Positions 34,171-45,084 of a DNA stretch of 64,000 nucleotides are shown here, in pieces. The position numbers were made by a program, and so were the translations under genes. Each line of letters begins with the position of its first letter. Within the stretch, counting starts at the first letter, position 1. Source of the stretch: Gari tellinella (lineage: Eukaryota; Mollusca; Bivalvia; Cardiida; Psammobiidae); assembly GCA_922989275.2 (NCBI GenBank), contig OV277858.1, positions 97,016,794-97,080,793 on the forward strand, in the 5' to 3' direction. The notes beneath the pieces are model-generated. The model was not told where the DNA came from. It was given only the letters and a program-made list of their open reading frames with translations, and did not search any database.

Positions 34171-34558
34171 AGATCTACTAAGATTGTTGCCTTTATTAAA
34201 TGATACATTTTTTACTGGAAAGGAATATCTATACGAGTGCCAAAAAGTTTTGTCTGGATCCAAACTATTTGCACAAAAATGACTTTTGTCTCCTACAGTG
34301 GAGAATCTGTTATTCTTTCCCGTTTAAACGCAAACGTACGCAAACGCAAAGCACTAAAACGTAGAAAAGAACAACTTTTGGACAATTCTGAAAATTCTTG
34401 TTTATCTTGGTGGCAAACAGTTCGGAGCCTGATCAGACGCCGGGTTATCCGGCGTCTGATCTGGCTCCAAACTGTTTGCACTGCAAATAATAGTTTTAGC
34501 GTAAACGCGTTTATTGGGAAAGAATAAAAGATTCTCCACTGTAGGACGTTGAAAGGGG
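34171..34558. mobile_element. F2b MITE split by F1
   Basis: F2b body (CTGGAAAGGAATATCTATAC, CGAGTGCCAAAAAG) with a collapsed hairpin (GTCTGGATCCAAAC), a right end GACGTTGAAAGGGG and the TTAA at 34,559. F1 sits just inside the right end. Confidence 0.6.
34296..34541 (+). mobile_element. F1 MITE with known empty site
   Basis: 246 bp. Unit 2 at 49,611-49,625 reads GTCTCCTATGACGTTG; here TCC-TA precedes and TA-GGACG follows the element. A second direct demonstration of TA duplication. Confidence 0.95.
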
Positions 34559-34562
34559 TTAA

Positions 34563-34828
34563 CCTTTTTGTCCTGCCAATCGCCACAAGACTTGCATTTG
34601 AAAACAGTCTGGATCCTGATCAGATGCGAAAGGAACAAAACCTTGTCACAAGGTGGCAACTTTTAGGACAGGCTCTCGGGTTCGACCGCACTTTTGAAGG
34701 CTAAAGAAGAAGAAAAATGACACTAGTCTTTAAGTTTCTCTTTCGAAAACTATAAGTCAATAAGTCTCAAATTAGTCCTTTTTGCAGACGACAATTTTAA
34801 AGCAGACGATATTACGGCAGAGTAATGG
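34563..34828. mobile_element. F2 MITE
   Basis: TTAA on both sides (34,559-34,562; 34,829-34,832). Left end CCTTTTTGTCCTGCC, right end GGCAGAGTAATGG with GCAGACGACAATTTTAAAGC. Half hairpin only (CTGGATCCTGATCAGATGCG). GGGTTCGACCGC inside is weakly B box-like. Confidence 0.65.
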
Positions 34829-34994
34829 TTAAGGTCGTTGAGTGTGTTATATTAAGATTATTCCATATCTCAGCGTTAAAGAGTCTTCCTGTTCGTGACT
34901 ACTTTTAAATTTGCTACATTAGCATTTATGAGAATTTGTATTCATTGCACTCTACTTGAGCCGGTCTGCCTCTTTTTTAAATGAAAATGTCTTA

Positions 34995-35370
34995 CAGCGC
35001 CCCCTCCCTACAACGGCCCTCCCAACAATGAACCCCTCCTTACAACAACGCTTGCAGATGTTCCCCAAACAAGACAATTATGGCTAACCCTTTCACAGCT
35101 GCAATAATGTCTGCTTAAAATTGCCGTCTGCTGTACTTTCTCAAAGTTGCATATTAATGCACATTTTGTCAAAAGACATATAATAAAAAGTGACGAACAG
35201 CTTGAATCCAACAGACGCCGCGTAACGTGGCGTCTTGATCTGGATTCAAATCGTTGGCAAAGGTAAGAACTCTGAGGTTGTTAATGTTCTCTCCCGATAA
35301 CAAATTCTTCCACACACCACACACACTATGTTTTTCTCCCAGTTGGTGTTGTTGTAGAGAAGGGGCACTG
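34995..35370. mobile_element. F4 MITE
   Basis: TA flanks, termini CAGCGCCCCCTCCC / AGAGAAGGGGCACTG, alpha hairpin at about 35,200-35,255 (GACGCCGCGTAACGTGGCGT). Unit 2 copy at 50,071. Confidence 0.82.
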
Positions 35371-35372
35371 TA

Positions 35373-36636
35373 TACTGATTGAAAAACAAGCCCAAATGAT
35401 TTATTACCGAAGGAGTTTTCTAATCCTGGTTAAAGTCAACCCTGATTGGCGCCTGATAAGCTTACACGTTTAAATGGTCACTAATTGCTCAATAATCATT
35501 AGATGCTGTGATTATCTCAGTGATAATCACAAACGAAATACTTACTTCTTTGTAATTTTACTTGAAAGTATAAAGTTCACACTCCCCTAAAATGGTAACC
35601 AATAATGCTCACATGTAATAAATTGTTCATGGGTAAAATTATAGCATTAAATCACTCGAACAAAAATTAAGAACAAAGTTCGGAATGTCCGCCATTTTGT
35701 CTTATTCAACCAATAGCACGACCTTCACATTGAAATAAGCATAAAAGGAAGAAATTTTTAAAAATAAGATTATGTGTAAATTTTGTACAAAAGTAGTGTT
35801 ATCATAATTTTAATGTTATATCATTATAAAATTCAAGGTTATCACAATTCTTCTAAGTACTGAATCTGAAATAATAGGAATCACTAACGTAAAAATCACA
35901 TTCACTACTGTGACCATGTTTCCTATCCTATAATTGGTTTCCAATTGACAACAGATAGGCTATAAGAGAGAGAAATTATTTATTATAATCACATATGATA
36001 GTTGCATACCAAAGTGCTTTGTTTCAAAGTTAATATACACAATCACCCGGCTCCACGGATCTATATCTCAACTTAGTAATAACACATACAAAAAACAGTA
36101 AATTTAGATAGAAAAAAATGTAAAAGGTTTGTTTAAAAACAAAAGTTGCTCCACAAAACCCGCCCCTAGAAAAATTGCATTTATACGAAATAAACGTCAC
36201 TTTGTCAACAGAATTGAATGGGGCGAATGTAAATAATAATTGTTGCCTTCCTGTTACACCGAGCTATTCCGCGTGTTTTTGTACGATAAAAAATTAGGCT
36301 CTGTATCTTACTCCCTATATCGTACCGTTTGTATTTTACTCCGACCTCGTTTTGGTAATCGTGACGTCATGCATACGTACATGTATATACATATGGTATA
36401 TGCCGCGCTATTCTTTGTTGCATGAAATGATTCTTTGTCTGCTTCAAACATCAAATGTTTTGTATATAAAATCACTATTTCGGTGTATTTCGGTTTGTCT
36501 ATGGCGTCTTTAGTAGGTGTTAGGCTAATATTTGTTAAATTTTTACCTGAAAACTTGTTTCTAGTTTTGAAGACAGATTGCGATTAAAAACAGATTGAAG
36601 ATAAACCAGAACATTCCAGTACTTTAAGCCTGTTTA
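35373..36636. other. unit sequence, partly F13-related
   Basis: 36,140-36,230 (CAAAACCCGCCCCT, GAATTGAATGGGGCGA) is the reverse complement of the F13 element at 26,213. TTCTTTGTCTGCTTCAAACA near 36,430 resembles the F2b module. No gene: the 61-codon frame at 36,240 is disrupted in the unit 2 copy. Confidence 0.4.
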
Positions 36637-36878
36637 CAGTTATTTCCCGTTTAAACGCAAACGCAACGCAATGCAAACGCAAACGCAGTGCTTAAAATGG
36701 GTAAAATGACACATTTTTGACAATTTTGACTACTCATTTTAAACCGAGTGGCCAACAGTTTGGAGACTGATCAGACGCCGGGTTACCCGGCGTCTGATCT
36801 GGCTCCAAATTGTTTGCAATGGAAATAACAGTTTCAGCGTAAAAACGTTTATTGGGAAAGAAAAACGTTTCTCAACTG
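36637..36878 (+). mobile_element. F1b MITE
   Basis: TA flanks; the left terminus lacks the GAGAAAACG segment that the unit 2 copy (51,717) retains. Hairpin tip GCCGGGTTACCCGGC. Confidence 0.8.
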
Positions 36879-36958
36879 TAAGCTCTAATCTGGAAAGGTT
36901 CCTGAACTGTCATTTATATTTCATATTCTGTACTTCCTAGCTGGGGATTATTTTATTA

Positions 36959-37260
36959 GTTTATGGTTAATCAGAGCGTATTTATGGAGTAATTGACTGA
37001 AGTACGTGATAACACAGCAAGAGACGGATTATGTGGGAATTGAATAGGGTTTCCCGTCATCGTAATGAGTTTTATTCATTCCATATAATTAGTTACATGC
37101 TTTGTCATATCCAAGCTTTATTATATGATCTTCCAATCCAACATTATTTGTTAAACCTCGTACAATGTTATTCTCAACTACTTCGGTCTTTGCAAACAAA
37201 GCCTGATTAGACGCCGATGTAGTCGATGTCTGATCAGTACCCAAACTGCATGATACATAT
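36959..37260. repeat. F3 end fragment and decayed alpha hairpin
   Basis: AGAGCGTATTTATGGAGTAA at 36,973 is an F3 terminus in reverse. GATTAGACGCCGATGTAGTC / GATGTCTGATCAGTACCC at 37,204-37,245 is an eroded hairpin. Confidence 0.45.
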
Positions 37261-37314
37261 ACAGGGATCCAGATAAGAGGGAGTAAACTGAACAAATCCA
37301 ACAATTTCTCACTC

Positions 37315-37470
37315 ATTTTAACACCAAATCCTATATTGCGACTACTCATTAGAATCGTTTCTTCGAGACGATTCTAATGAGTAGTGACACCATAGGGTTT
37401 AAAGCAGAAATAAAAAAAATAGTTTTTGAAATACTCCCCGTATCTGGAGCTCTGGATATGGCTGGCTTTT
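37315..37470. repeat. F11 hairpin repeat
   Basis: GACTACTCATTAGAATCGTT / GACGATTCTAATGAGTAGT is a near-perfect stem at 37,339-37,385. In unit 2 (52,420-52,445) the stem has collapsed to one arm. Confidence 0.65.
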
Positions 37471-37734
37471 CCTCCGTAAAAGTGGTCACATTTTCAACTG
37501 AACAAAAACAGAGACAACACCTTTTAGCAATTCTCTTGCAAATCTTATGAAGCAGTCACAACAGGATTCAAAATGTCAAACACCCAGGGCCCATTTGAAA
37601 AACAAAATGTTTTAGAAAACAAATCTATTTTAGAACTTTAGCAGACGATACTTGTTGCAGACGACAATATTTCGTTGCCTTCAAAACGCTTCGCAGAGGA
37701 CACAATATCAAGTGAAACTTAGTTTAGATTTAAC

Positions 37735-37905
37735 ACTTTTCCTGCAAAGTTTTATCGTCTGCTTGAACCATCTTACCGCCAAAATGTCGTCTGCATTGAT
37801 AGTGTCGTCGGTAATATTATCTAAAGTCAGATTTAGGGCTGTTTTGACTGAAGAAATGTCAACCCGAGTGTCAAACAGTTTGGAATCTGATCGGAAGCCA
37901 CGTTA
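37735..37905. mobile_element. F2b MITE, left part
   Basis: TTATCGTCTGCTTGAACC and CGTCTGCATTGATAGTGTCG modules, then CGAGTGTCAAACAGTTTGGA, with the hairpin cut after GATCGGAAGCC. Confidence 0.5.
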
Positions 37906-38110
37906 AGCTAGAGTTAAGTTAGAGTTCAGCCATTTCATAATTCTACATAAGTCGAAATTCAATATCTCAATACGCTTGATAGAACATACCCGTATTTCTA
38001 AGTTACAACGTGGCTTGAAATACGGGAATATTCGACTTATTCGAATCTACAATAATGACATTCAACAGTAGAAATATGGGTTAACGCGACTCCAGCGTAT
38101 TCGATATTTC
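37906..38110. mobile_element. F6 MITE-like element
   Basis: ATACCCGTATTTCTAAGTTA then ACAACGTGGCTTG and ATACGGGAATATTCGAC. The hairpin centre is shortened. Matched by 53,290-53,500. Confidence 0.55.
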
Positions 38111-38331
38111 CAATTTCGACGGTATTATTATCTTTCACAAATGTTTCAATTTTATTTTCCATTGTATTTTATATATTACTTATTAGATAAACGTTGACAG
38201 TGTTTCCGGTTTGTTTTGTCATTTCTTGTTCCGCTCTCTCAGGGGGTCAAATTGTGTATACTTATGTTTGAATGTCTGCTGCGAACACCTTTTTCAAGCT
38301 GAGTCTTAAGAAACCATCATCATATGTTTAA

Positions 38332-38590
38332 CCCAATGCGCCATAAATACGCCTTTTTACGCCTCTAATTTATTACCCACTGAGAAAAATAGTTAACTTA
38401 ATACAATCATGAATATAGATAGATAGATAGATATAACATGCAAACTATTTTCTATATCCTAGCAGATCATAGTTTAAAGCAGGCTGAAAGTAAAGCAGAA
38501 TGTGCCTCAAGACACATTCTGCTTTACTTTCAACCTGCTTTAAGTGGTAACCTATGTTATAGAATAAGAAACAGGCTATGGGGTAATGGG
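38332..38590. mobile_element. F3 MITE with beta hairpin
   Basis: TTAA on both sides (38,328-38,331; 38,591-38,594), termini CCCAATGCGCCATA / TATGGGGTAATGGG. The beta hairpin TTAAAGCAGGCTGAAAGTAA with its complement lies at about 38,473-38,543. TTAA plus CCC is the piggyBac pattern. A (TAGA)n run lies at 38,415-38,430. Confidence 0.85.
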
Positions 38591-38904
38591 TTAAGACTTC
38601 CATCGCCAAATTCGTCGTTTTTATACCACAATATTGTCGTCTGCTTCAATATTGTTGTCTGCAATATGGTTTCAAGGTTACATTTCGTCTGATCGTGAAC
38701 CGATCTGTCAGCAATTAATAATTGGACTCGAGGTAAGGCAGCAAAGAGACTAATATAACTTATATAGGCAAAGCCTGTTGTCCAATCAAATTCATTATAA
38801 GAATAAAATATACACGTAGTTTAAACCAAAGAGGTTAAGCATAACATGTACGTACTATGTAGTTATCGTCTGCAACATTTGCCATCTATATGAACACAAC
38901 ATTC

Positions 38905-39030
38905 AACCCTAGCGACGAGTTTACTCGTCATTTACAAACTGTAGACCTGTGAGGATAACACTTGTCATATACAAACAGTGTATACCCTGATAAGAGGGCC
39001 CACTGTTCAGGATCTACACTGTTTGTCATT
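38905..39030. mobile_element. F8 MITE-like repeat
   Basis: CAACCCTAGCGACGAGTTTA at the left, then CAGTGTATACCCTGATAAGA and CAGGATCTACACTGTTTG. Fuller copy at 54,306. Confidence 0.6.
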
Positions 39031-39108
39031 TTGAATTGTTTTGTAAAACACTTCCCTTAATAGTAAAAAATGGACTAGACGTATTTTGAAACTGGAATTG
39101 TCCATTAA

Positions 39109-39312
39109 CCCTTATCCTGCGGTGATGTCGTCTGCTTCGAAATTGTCGTCTGCAAAATTTGTTAAATTTAGATTTACACATTTTTTAAGTAAAGAAACCA
39201 AAAGAAGAGTGTCAAACAGTTTTGATCCAGATCAGACACCGCGTTACGCGGTGTCTGATCTAGATCCAAACTGTTTGCAAAATCAATAAAGTCGCGACCA
39301 GCAGGCAAAGTG
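39109..39312. mobile_element. F2b MITE with alpha hairpin
   Basis: TTAA on both sides (39,105-39,108; 39,313-39,316). Left end CCCTTATCCTGC with the CGTCTGCTTCGAAATTGTCG module, right end GCAGGCAAAGTG, intact hairpin 39,215-39,281. Absent in recognisable form from unit 2, where the flank reads TCCATTAAAAG at 54,518. Confidence 0.78.
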
Positions 39313-39364
39313 TTAAACGTTTCAGGGGTGAATGAGTTAACAGCTATTAGCAAAGTATCAAACA

Positions 39365-39425
39365 GTTTGGGTCCAGATGAGGCGCCGAGTTTTTCAGCGT
39401 TTCATTCGAACCCAAACAGCTTGCA
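39365..39425. repeat. alpha-like hairpin, GATGAGGCGCC variant
   Basis: CAGTTTGGGTCCAGATGAGG / TTCATTCGAACCCAAACAGC. The counterpart at 54,555-54,615 is also intact. Confidence 0.6.
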
Positions 39426-39464
39426 ATAAATCTCACGAATTCGTTCCCGTAGTAATCAGAAGGT

Positions 39465-40465
39465 TTATTATTATTATCATTATTATTATACCAGATTTAT
39501 ATAGCGCTCTTTTCACACAGGGATTGTGCGTTCAAAAGCGCTTTACATGAAATAACACATATGTACCTATAAATCGTGAAAAGACAAAATAACTACAATT
39601 AGATCTGAAATAAAACATGAATAAACATATAAAAGACAGTCCCCCAAAACGGTGATCACATTACCCCCATCAATCAGCAATGAACCGACCGGCTAAGTAT
39701 TGCCGACTGATATAAATAATGGTAGAGCGCCCAATGCAGGCCATCTACAAAACACAAATTACTATAATTAGATCTAAAATAAATAAGAATAAACATACAA
39801 AAGACAGCCCCCAAAACGGCAATCACACTACCCCCATCAATCAGCAATGAACCAACCGGCTAAAGATTGCCGACCAATAGAAATAATAGCAGAGCGCCCA
39901 ATGCAGGCCATCTAATGTAACATAACTAGGAATAATAGCATGCGACCATAACTAAAAACTCTATAGAAGATCAATAACATTATTAAAAATGGTGAAAGCT
40001 GTCCACGAATTGTACCACAGACCAGGCCAGCTGGTCTCAAAAGAGATCAGAGTTGTATCCCTACCATCAAAGATCCACCAGACAGGCATTGGTCAACAGT
40101 ACAACCCCAGAACTAAAAATTAGACCCATAACATATACAGAATGAACACAGCCCTAGGGTAGCAGTCATCTACCCTCTCCACCCCACACCCGCGGGACCT
40201 ACATGTTCCATGGCTGAAATTACACCCTTACTTTATAAAACATCAAGATAAGAAGCTGTCCCTGAATTATACCGCAAACCCCAAGCCAGTCGGTTTCAAA
40301 GAGATCAGGGGCAATCCCTACCATCAAGATCCACCGAACAGGCATGGGCAAACGGTACAATTCCAGAACTCCCATTTAGACCCACAATATCTACAGCAAG
40401 AACATGGCCCGGAGGTAGCAGTCATCCATTTCCTAATGTGTTCTAATAATAAATATTAAAGAAGT
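39465..40465 (-). mobile_element. CR1/L2-like LINE 3' UTR (unit 1 only)
   Basis: It begins with (ATT)n at 39,465-39,490, then ATATAGCGCTCTTTTCACAC, and continues with tandem blocks (AAAGACAGCCCCCAAAACGG...GAGCGCCCAATGCAGGCC) and a second repeated block (GACCCACAATATCTACAGC). It stops just beyond the stop codon of the homologous frame at 43,348, so no coding part is left. The empty site is at about 54,654-54,664. Confidence 0.8.
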
Positions 40466-40526
40466 GTGTTTATTAATCTTAAATGAACCATTTTGTTACT
40501 CAATAAAGATGACAATATCCCAAATA

Positions 40527-40898
40527 CAGTGATGTTATTCTTTCCCAATAAACTCGTTTACATAAAAACTCTTATTTCAATTGAAGACTGTTAAAAGCTA
40601 GATCAGACATCGGATACGCTAAAACTATTATATCCAATACAAACAGTTTGGAGCCAGATCAGACGCCGGGTAACCCCAACTGTTTGCCACCAAGATAAAC
40701 ATGAAATATCAGAATTGTCCAAAAGTTGTTCTTTTCTACGTTTTAGTGCTTTGCGTTTGCGTACGTTTGCGTTTAAACGGGAAAGAATAACAGATTCTCC
40801 ACTGTAGTTGTATCAAATAGTTGTAATTTTCTACATCTTATTCCTATGTGTTTGCATTTCATTGCATTAAACGAGAAAGAATACCATAATCTCCACTG
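40527..40898. mobile_element. F1c MITE with F1 fused inside
   Basis: The F1c ends (CAGTGATGTTATTC at 40,527; TCTCCACTG ending 40,898) match the single element at 54,714. Inside, a left-truncated minus-strand F1 (about 40,612-40,804) begins at TACGCTAAAAC and has lost one hairpin arm (GGGTAACCCCAACTG). Its right TA coincides with a TA in the unit 2 copy. Confidence 0.7.
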
Positions 40899-40920
40899 TA
40901 TAAACGAATGATTTACATTT

Positions 40921-41100
40921 CAGAGGACGGTATTTTTTCACCTCTAAAAGCAAATGAAACGCAAACGTACTGCAGTAAAATGTAGAAAATGTTCTAAATT
41001 TTAATTCGAAAGGGAAACTGTTTGGTGCCTGATCGGACGCCGCGTTATCCGGCGTCTGATCTTAGTCCAAATTGTTTGCAATGGAAAACTTGTTTTAACA
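40921..41100. mobile_element. F1d element, no recognisable right terminus
   Basis: F1-like arm (AAACGCAAACGTACTGCAGT) and hairpin CCTGATCGGACGCCGCGTTA / CCGGCGTCTGATCTTAG, followed directly by F4. Counterpart 54,970-55,154. Confidence 0.55.
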
Positions 41101-41102
41101 TA

Positions 41103-41140
41103 CAGTACTCCCTCTCTACAACGGCATCCAAACAACGGTT
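41103..41140. mobile_element. F4 left tip cut by the duplication junction
   Basis: CAGTACTCCCTCTCTACAAC then GGCATCCAAACAACGGTT, after which sequence switches to the start of unit 2. The complete version is at 55,155. Confidence 0.85.
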
Positions 41141-42639
41141 ACATATATTATTACTATTATGTGTGGGTTATATTTTACCAATTTACCTGAAATGTATGTT
41201 ATTATTGGCTTCACTTTACAACACTCCCAAAATAAATGAACAAACGTTTCTTCATGATTATGAAAGAAAGTGCATACATTAGTATCTTTGATTTTCATTT
41301 TAAATAGTAATGTATTCGTTTTAATTTTCTATGTACCAAACCTAACTGAAATCGACTGTATCATGCCTGACATATGTCTCTAGTTCATTAAGAATCATAC
41401 ATAAATGTGTGGATTTCTTGACTAGACGGATAGCAAAAAAAAGATTTGTGTACATAACAGATCTTCGGACTGGGTCCCGAGAATTTTCGGAAGGTCACAT
41501 ACTCGATACGAGTGGCGACAATTCATATACACTGTGTGTGCCGTCATCAGTCTGTATGAAAAGTATTTAGCGAATATCCATTGATGAGTTGTCTCTCTTT
41601 GATTGAAAACGCAAATTGTTCCCACCAACAATAGCTATGACGTCATCGACGAGTGTGTATAGGATATGTTAATGAGCTTTTACCGAGTATCTCCGTAAGC
41701 TTTCGTCAATTTAAACAACCTGGATTGAAACTCGACTTGCTTCCACAAATTTCACAGTTTGAAGCCAATATTGCCTTAAAAGTCACCACATTCTACTTCT
41801 TTTTATATGTAACGATAACGAGTGCAACAAATTTCATGTTAGGAAAATGCTTGATTTTTGTAATTTGCAATATTATGCCTTTAATTGTCATATTGTGTAA
41901 TTTATCTAAATCGTTTCATTATATCGTCTATCTAACACAATGAGCACTAGCAACGAACGTACTCGTCATTTACAAACTAGTAAGTTTGTCATAAGCCAAC
42001 AGTGTAGAACGAATAAGATGTATACTACTCATAATTTGCTAAGCATCAAGGGTGTACACCTTCAAATGTCTCAATGCATCGACCCTATCAGTTTCCCCTT
42101 TTATAACTTTCCACAGTTTTGTACAGTAGACCTACAAACAAAATTGGCAGGAGCTGTAGAAAGAGGTCAATTCTTCAGATTATAATGAGATTTACACAGA
42201 TAAATGCCAAGCGGGACTTTAAAGATGGCCTGCAATTCCATGCACAAATCAAGTTATTGAAGTTTGATAGCAGAAATACTGGTTTCAGACTGTTTTGATA
42301 CTGATTAGACGCCGCGAATCGTTGGTCTGATCATAACATAATCTGTTCATAAATGCGACTTGAGTCCATAAGATTATTAAAGGATTATTTGTTTGCTGTG
42401 GTTAAATGCAGCCGATGTAAACTAAGATTGTATTCGATTTCTTCTATGTATTCGTTCGGATGTAGCAAGATAATGTGCATGGTACATGCGAGTGCGAATT
42501 ATGACTGGCCAAAAGTGGTATCTGGAGCAATCTGCAGATATCGATATTAGTTGATTAACGGACATGAGTTCAGTATCCTGTAAATAAACAAAGTTTTTGT
42601 AGCTAAATATAGAATAACTACAGTAAAACCTATATATTA

Positions 42640-44043
42640 TTATTATTATTATTATTATACCAGATTTATATAGCACTCTTTTCACACAGGGGTTGTGCGT
42701 TCAAAAGCGCTTCACATGAAGTTACACAAATGTATCTACAAACAAGAAAAGACAAAATAACTACAATATGATCTAAGATAAACATGAATAAACATGTAAA
42801 AAGACAGCCCCCAAAATGGCGATCACATTACTCCCATCAATCAGCAATGAAGCAACCGGCTTCTGATTGTCGACCGATAGAAACAATAGTAGAGCGCCCA
42901 AATGCAGGCCGCCAGGAAAAGACAAATAACTACAATTAGATATAAAATAAACATAATAAACGTACAAAAGACAGCCCCCAAAAATGGCGATCACGTTACC
43001 CCATCAATCAAGAGCAACGAAGCAAATGGCTTCTTTATGCGGACTGATAGAAATAACAGTAAAGCGCCCAATGAAGGCCACTAAACATACAGAAGACAGC
43101 CCCCAAAACGGCGATTGCACTACCTCAACAATCGAGAGCAACGAAGCAAATGGCTTCTTTATGCCGACTGATAGAAATAATAGCAGAACGCCCAATGCAG
43201 GCCGCCCAATGTAACATAACTAGGAAAAATAGCATGCGACAATAACTAAAATTTCTATAAGAGACCGAAAACCAGATAATACTCCAGAAACTCCCATTTG
43301 GACCCACAACATCTACAGCAAGAACATATCGCATAGGTAGCAGTGTTCTAATAACAAATATTAAAGTAATGTGTTTTCAGATGCTTTTTGAAAACTGCAA
43401 CTGAGCTTGCATCTCTAATGTCTGATGGTAGACTGTTCCAGAGCTTTGGGGCTGCATGCATGAAACTTCGATCTCCAAACCTCACCAAACGACTCCTCGG
43501 TACAACCAGCGATACTGATTTAGTTGCAGACCGCAGATCTCTTCGAGGTTTATACACGTCAAGCATATTGACAATGTACCTTGGAGAATCATTGCACATG
43601 GCTTGGTATGTGAGTGTCAGAATTTTGATTTCAATTCTGTGTTGAACTGGAAGCCAGTGAAGATCCTTCAAGACTGGAGTGATGTGATTGTACCGAGGGG
43701 TCCTGGTAATGATGCGGGCTGCTGTATTTTGCACACGCTGTAGTTTGCATAATGAGTTTTGGGGAATCCCATACAGCAGTGAGTTGCAGTAGTCAATTTT
43801 TGAAGTGACCAGAGAATTGATCAAGGTCTTTGTAGCTTCTGGAGAAAGGTACTGTCTAATATGACCTATCTGCCGCAGCTGTGAGTAGCCAGACCTGCAC
43901 ACAGCGTTAATGTGCTGTGTCATATCCATTTGGGAATCTAATCTAGCACCAAGATTCGTCACACATACTGATGGTTTGATTTTAGAGTTTCCCACTTGTA
44001 CGTGAAAATCTCCAGGAACGTTAAACTTTTTTGAATGAAACAC
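42640..44043 (-). mobile_element. 5'-truncated CR1/L2-like LINE (unit 2 only)
   Basis: Inserted into F5: unit 1 reads TATATATTATGACCACTGG across this point. The 3' end (plus-strand left) is (ATT)n followed by ATATAGCACTCTTTTCACAC. The 3' UTR (about 42,760-43,250) holds at least four tandem blocks of roughly 100-110 bp (AAAGACAGCCCCCAAAA...AGCGCCCAATG). The coding remnant is at 43,348-44,043. Confidence 0.85.
43348..44043 (-). CDS. LINE polymerase C-terminus, truncated
   Basis: 231 codons open to the truncation point; the annotated first codon is GTG, so there is no genuine start. Motifs typical of the region after the RT palm in CR1/L2-type ORF2: NLGARLDSQMDMTQHI, SLVTSKIDYCNSLLYGIP, LQRVQNTAARIITRTPR, DLHWLPVQHRIEIKI and APKLWNSLPSDIRDA. 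The RT catalytic motifs and the endonuclease lie upstream and are missing, so it cannot act alone. No frameshift or internal stop, which suggests a fairly recent insertion. The (ATT)n 3' end belongs to the same element. Clade is from motif memory. Confidence 0.85.
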   Translation of the reverse strand: MFHSKKFNVPGDFHVQVGNSKIKPSVCVTNLGARLDSQMDMTQHINAVCRSGYSQLRQIGHIRQYLSPEATKTLINSLVTSKIDYCNSLLYGIPQNSLCKLQRVQNTAARIITRTPRYNHITPVLKDLHWLPVQHRIEIKILTLTYQAMCNDSPRYIVNMLDVYKPRRDLRSATKSVSLVVPRSRLVRFGDRSFMHAAPKLWNSLPSDIRDASSVAVFKKHLKTHYFNICY

Positions 44044-44384
44044 TGACCACTGGAAAGAAGACCAATTAGTTGTAATTACGACAGGTGACAGCTTAAAGCA
44101 AGGTGAACGTAAAACTGAAAGCTCATCTTGCTTTAAGCATCCTCTTGTGGTAAATACCTTATAATTGACATAATTTTGAGATCGTAATAGAACGGATGTC
44201 GTAAAAGAGAAGTAATAGAGAGGTGTAACGTAACTAGAAATGCAACAAAATATCTTTACATCAAACTGTTTGGAACCTGTTTGACATCAGATTTTTATAG
44301 ACTTACATTAATTGTATTTGCCCTTCTACATATTCAAAGAGAACAACAAGCAATATTTTCGCCACTGTACAAGTAAAATGGACT

Positions 44385-44616
44385 CGATTGAGGACACTTA
44401 CTATAACGATCATATAAAATCGAATCTCGCTATCTCGAAATTGCTGCTTAAGTCGCATTTACCCGTATTTCTAAGTTAGAACGTGGCTTAGCCACGTTTT
44501 AACTTTGAACATACGGTCATTTGCGACCTTTGAGAGCTCAATTTGTCAAAATTCAACTAAAACGTTACGACTAGTTCGACTCACTTGTGGTTTCGAGATA
44601 TCGAAGTTTTACTGTA
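44385..44616. mobile_element. F6 MITE-like element (unit 2)
   Basis: Counterpart of 28,915-29,138 with the hairpin AAGTTAGAACGTGGCTTAGC and right end TCGAAGTTTTACTG-TA. The remainder of the split F5 lies at 44,044-44,230. Confidence 0.65.
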
Positions 44617-44838
44617 CATTTAACAATTCATTACAAACATTGAAGTTTGAGGGAGACAGCCTTAAAATGAATCTTTACAATCGTTAAAAACTTCCTGTAA
44701 GATTTGACATAGTAGTAAACACAGACTTGCTCTGCGGGTATTGCTTCCTACTGGGAAATGATCGAGATGAAATATTATATTCTTTCTTGTTTAATTTTGG
44801 ATTGCAGCAAGATAATGTGAACGGTACACGCATGCGTA

Positions 44839-45084
44839 CAGTGGAGAATCTGTTATTCTTTCCCGTTTAAACGCAAACGTACGCAAACGCAAAACACTAA
44901 AACGTAGAAAAGTACAACTTTTTGGACAATTCTGATAATTCTTGTTTATCTTGGTGGCAAACAGTTTGGAGCCTGATCAGACGCCGGGTTACCCGGCGTC
45001 TGATCTGGCTCCAAACTGTTTGCACTGCAAATAATAGTTTCAGCGTAAACGCGTTTATTGGGAAAGAATAACAGATTCTCCACT
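44839..45084 (+). mobile_element. F1 MITE, last bases deleted
   Basis: Counterpart of 29,363. It ends TTCTCCACT and joins directly to ACGCGGCGTCTTATCTGG, which in unit 1 lies about 200 bp further on (29,809). The terminal G, the TA and the flank are lost. Confidence 0.88.

Larger units (their letters stand above)
25575..41140 (+). repeat. Unit 1 of a large tandem duplication
   Basis: It matches unit 2 (41,141-55,192) in the same orientation from end to end, with scattered substitutions and a dozen indels. The start ACATATATTATTACTATTAT occurs here and at 41,141. The end, the left tip of an F4 element, recurs at 55,192, where that F4 copy is complete. The unit boundary has no more than about one base of shared sequence. 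Confidence 0.85.

Noticed and set aside
41653..42185. Two adjacent open frames of 96 and 81 codons
   Set aside because: The second begins in F8-like repeat sequence and is broken by a small deletion in the otherwise matching unit 1 copy; no domain character.
43388..43645. 85-codon plus-strand frame
   Set aside because: Antisense shadow of the LINE polymerase C-terminus on the minus strand.
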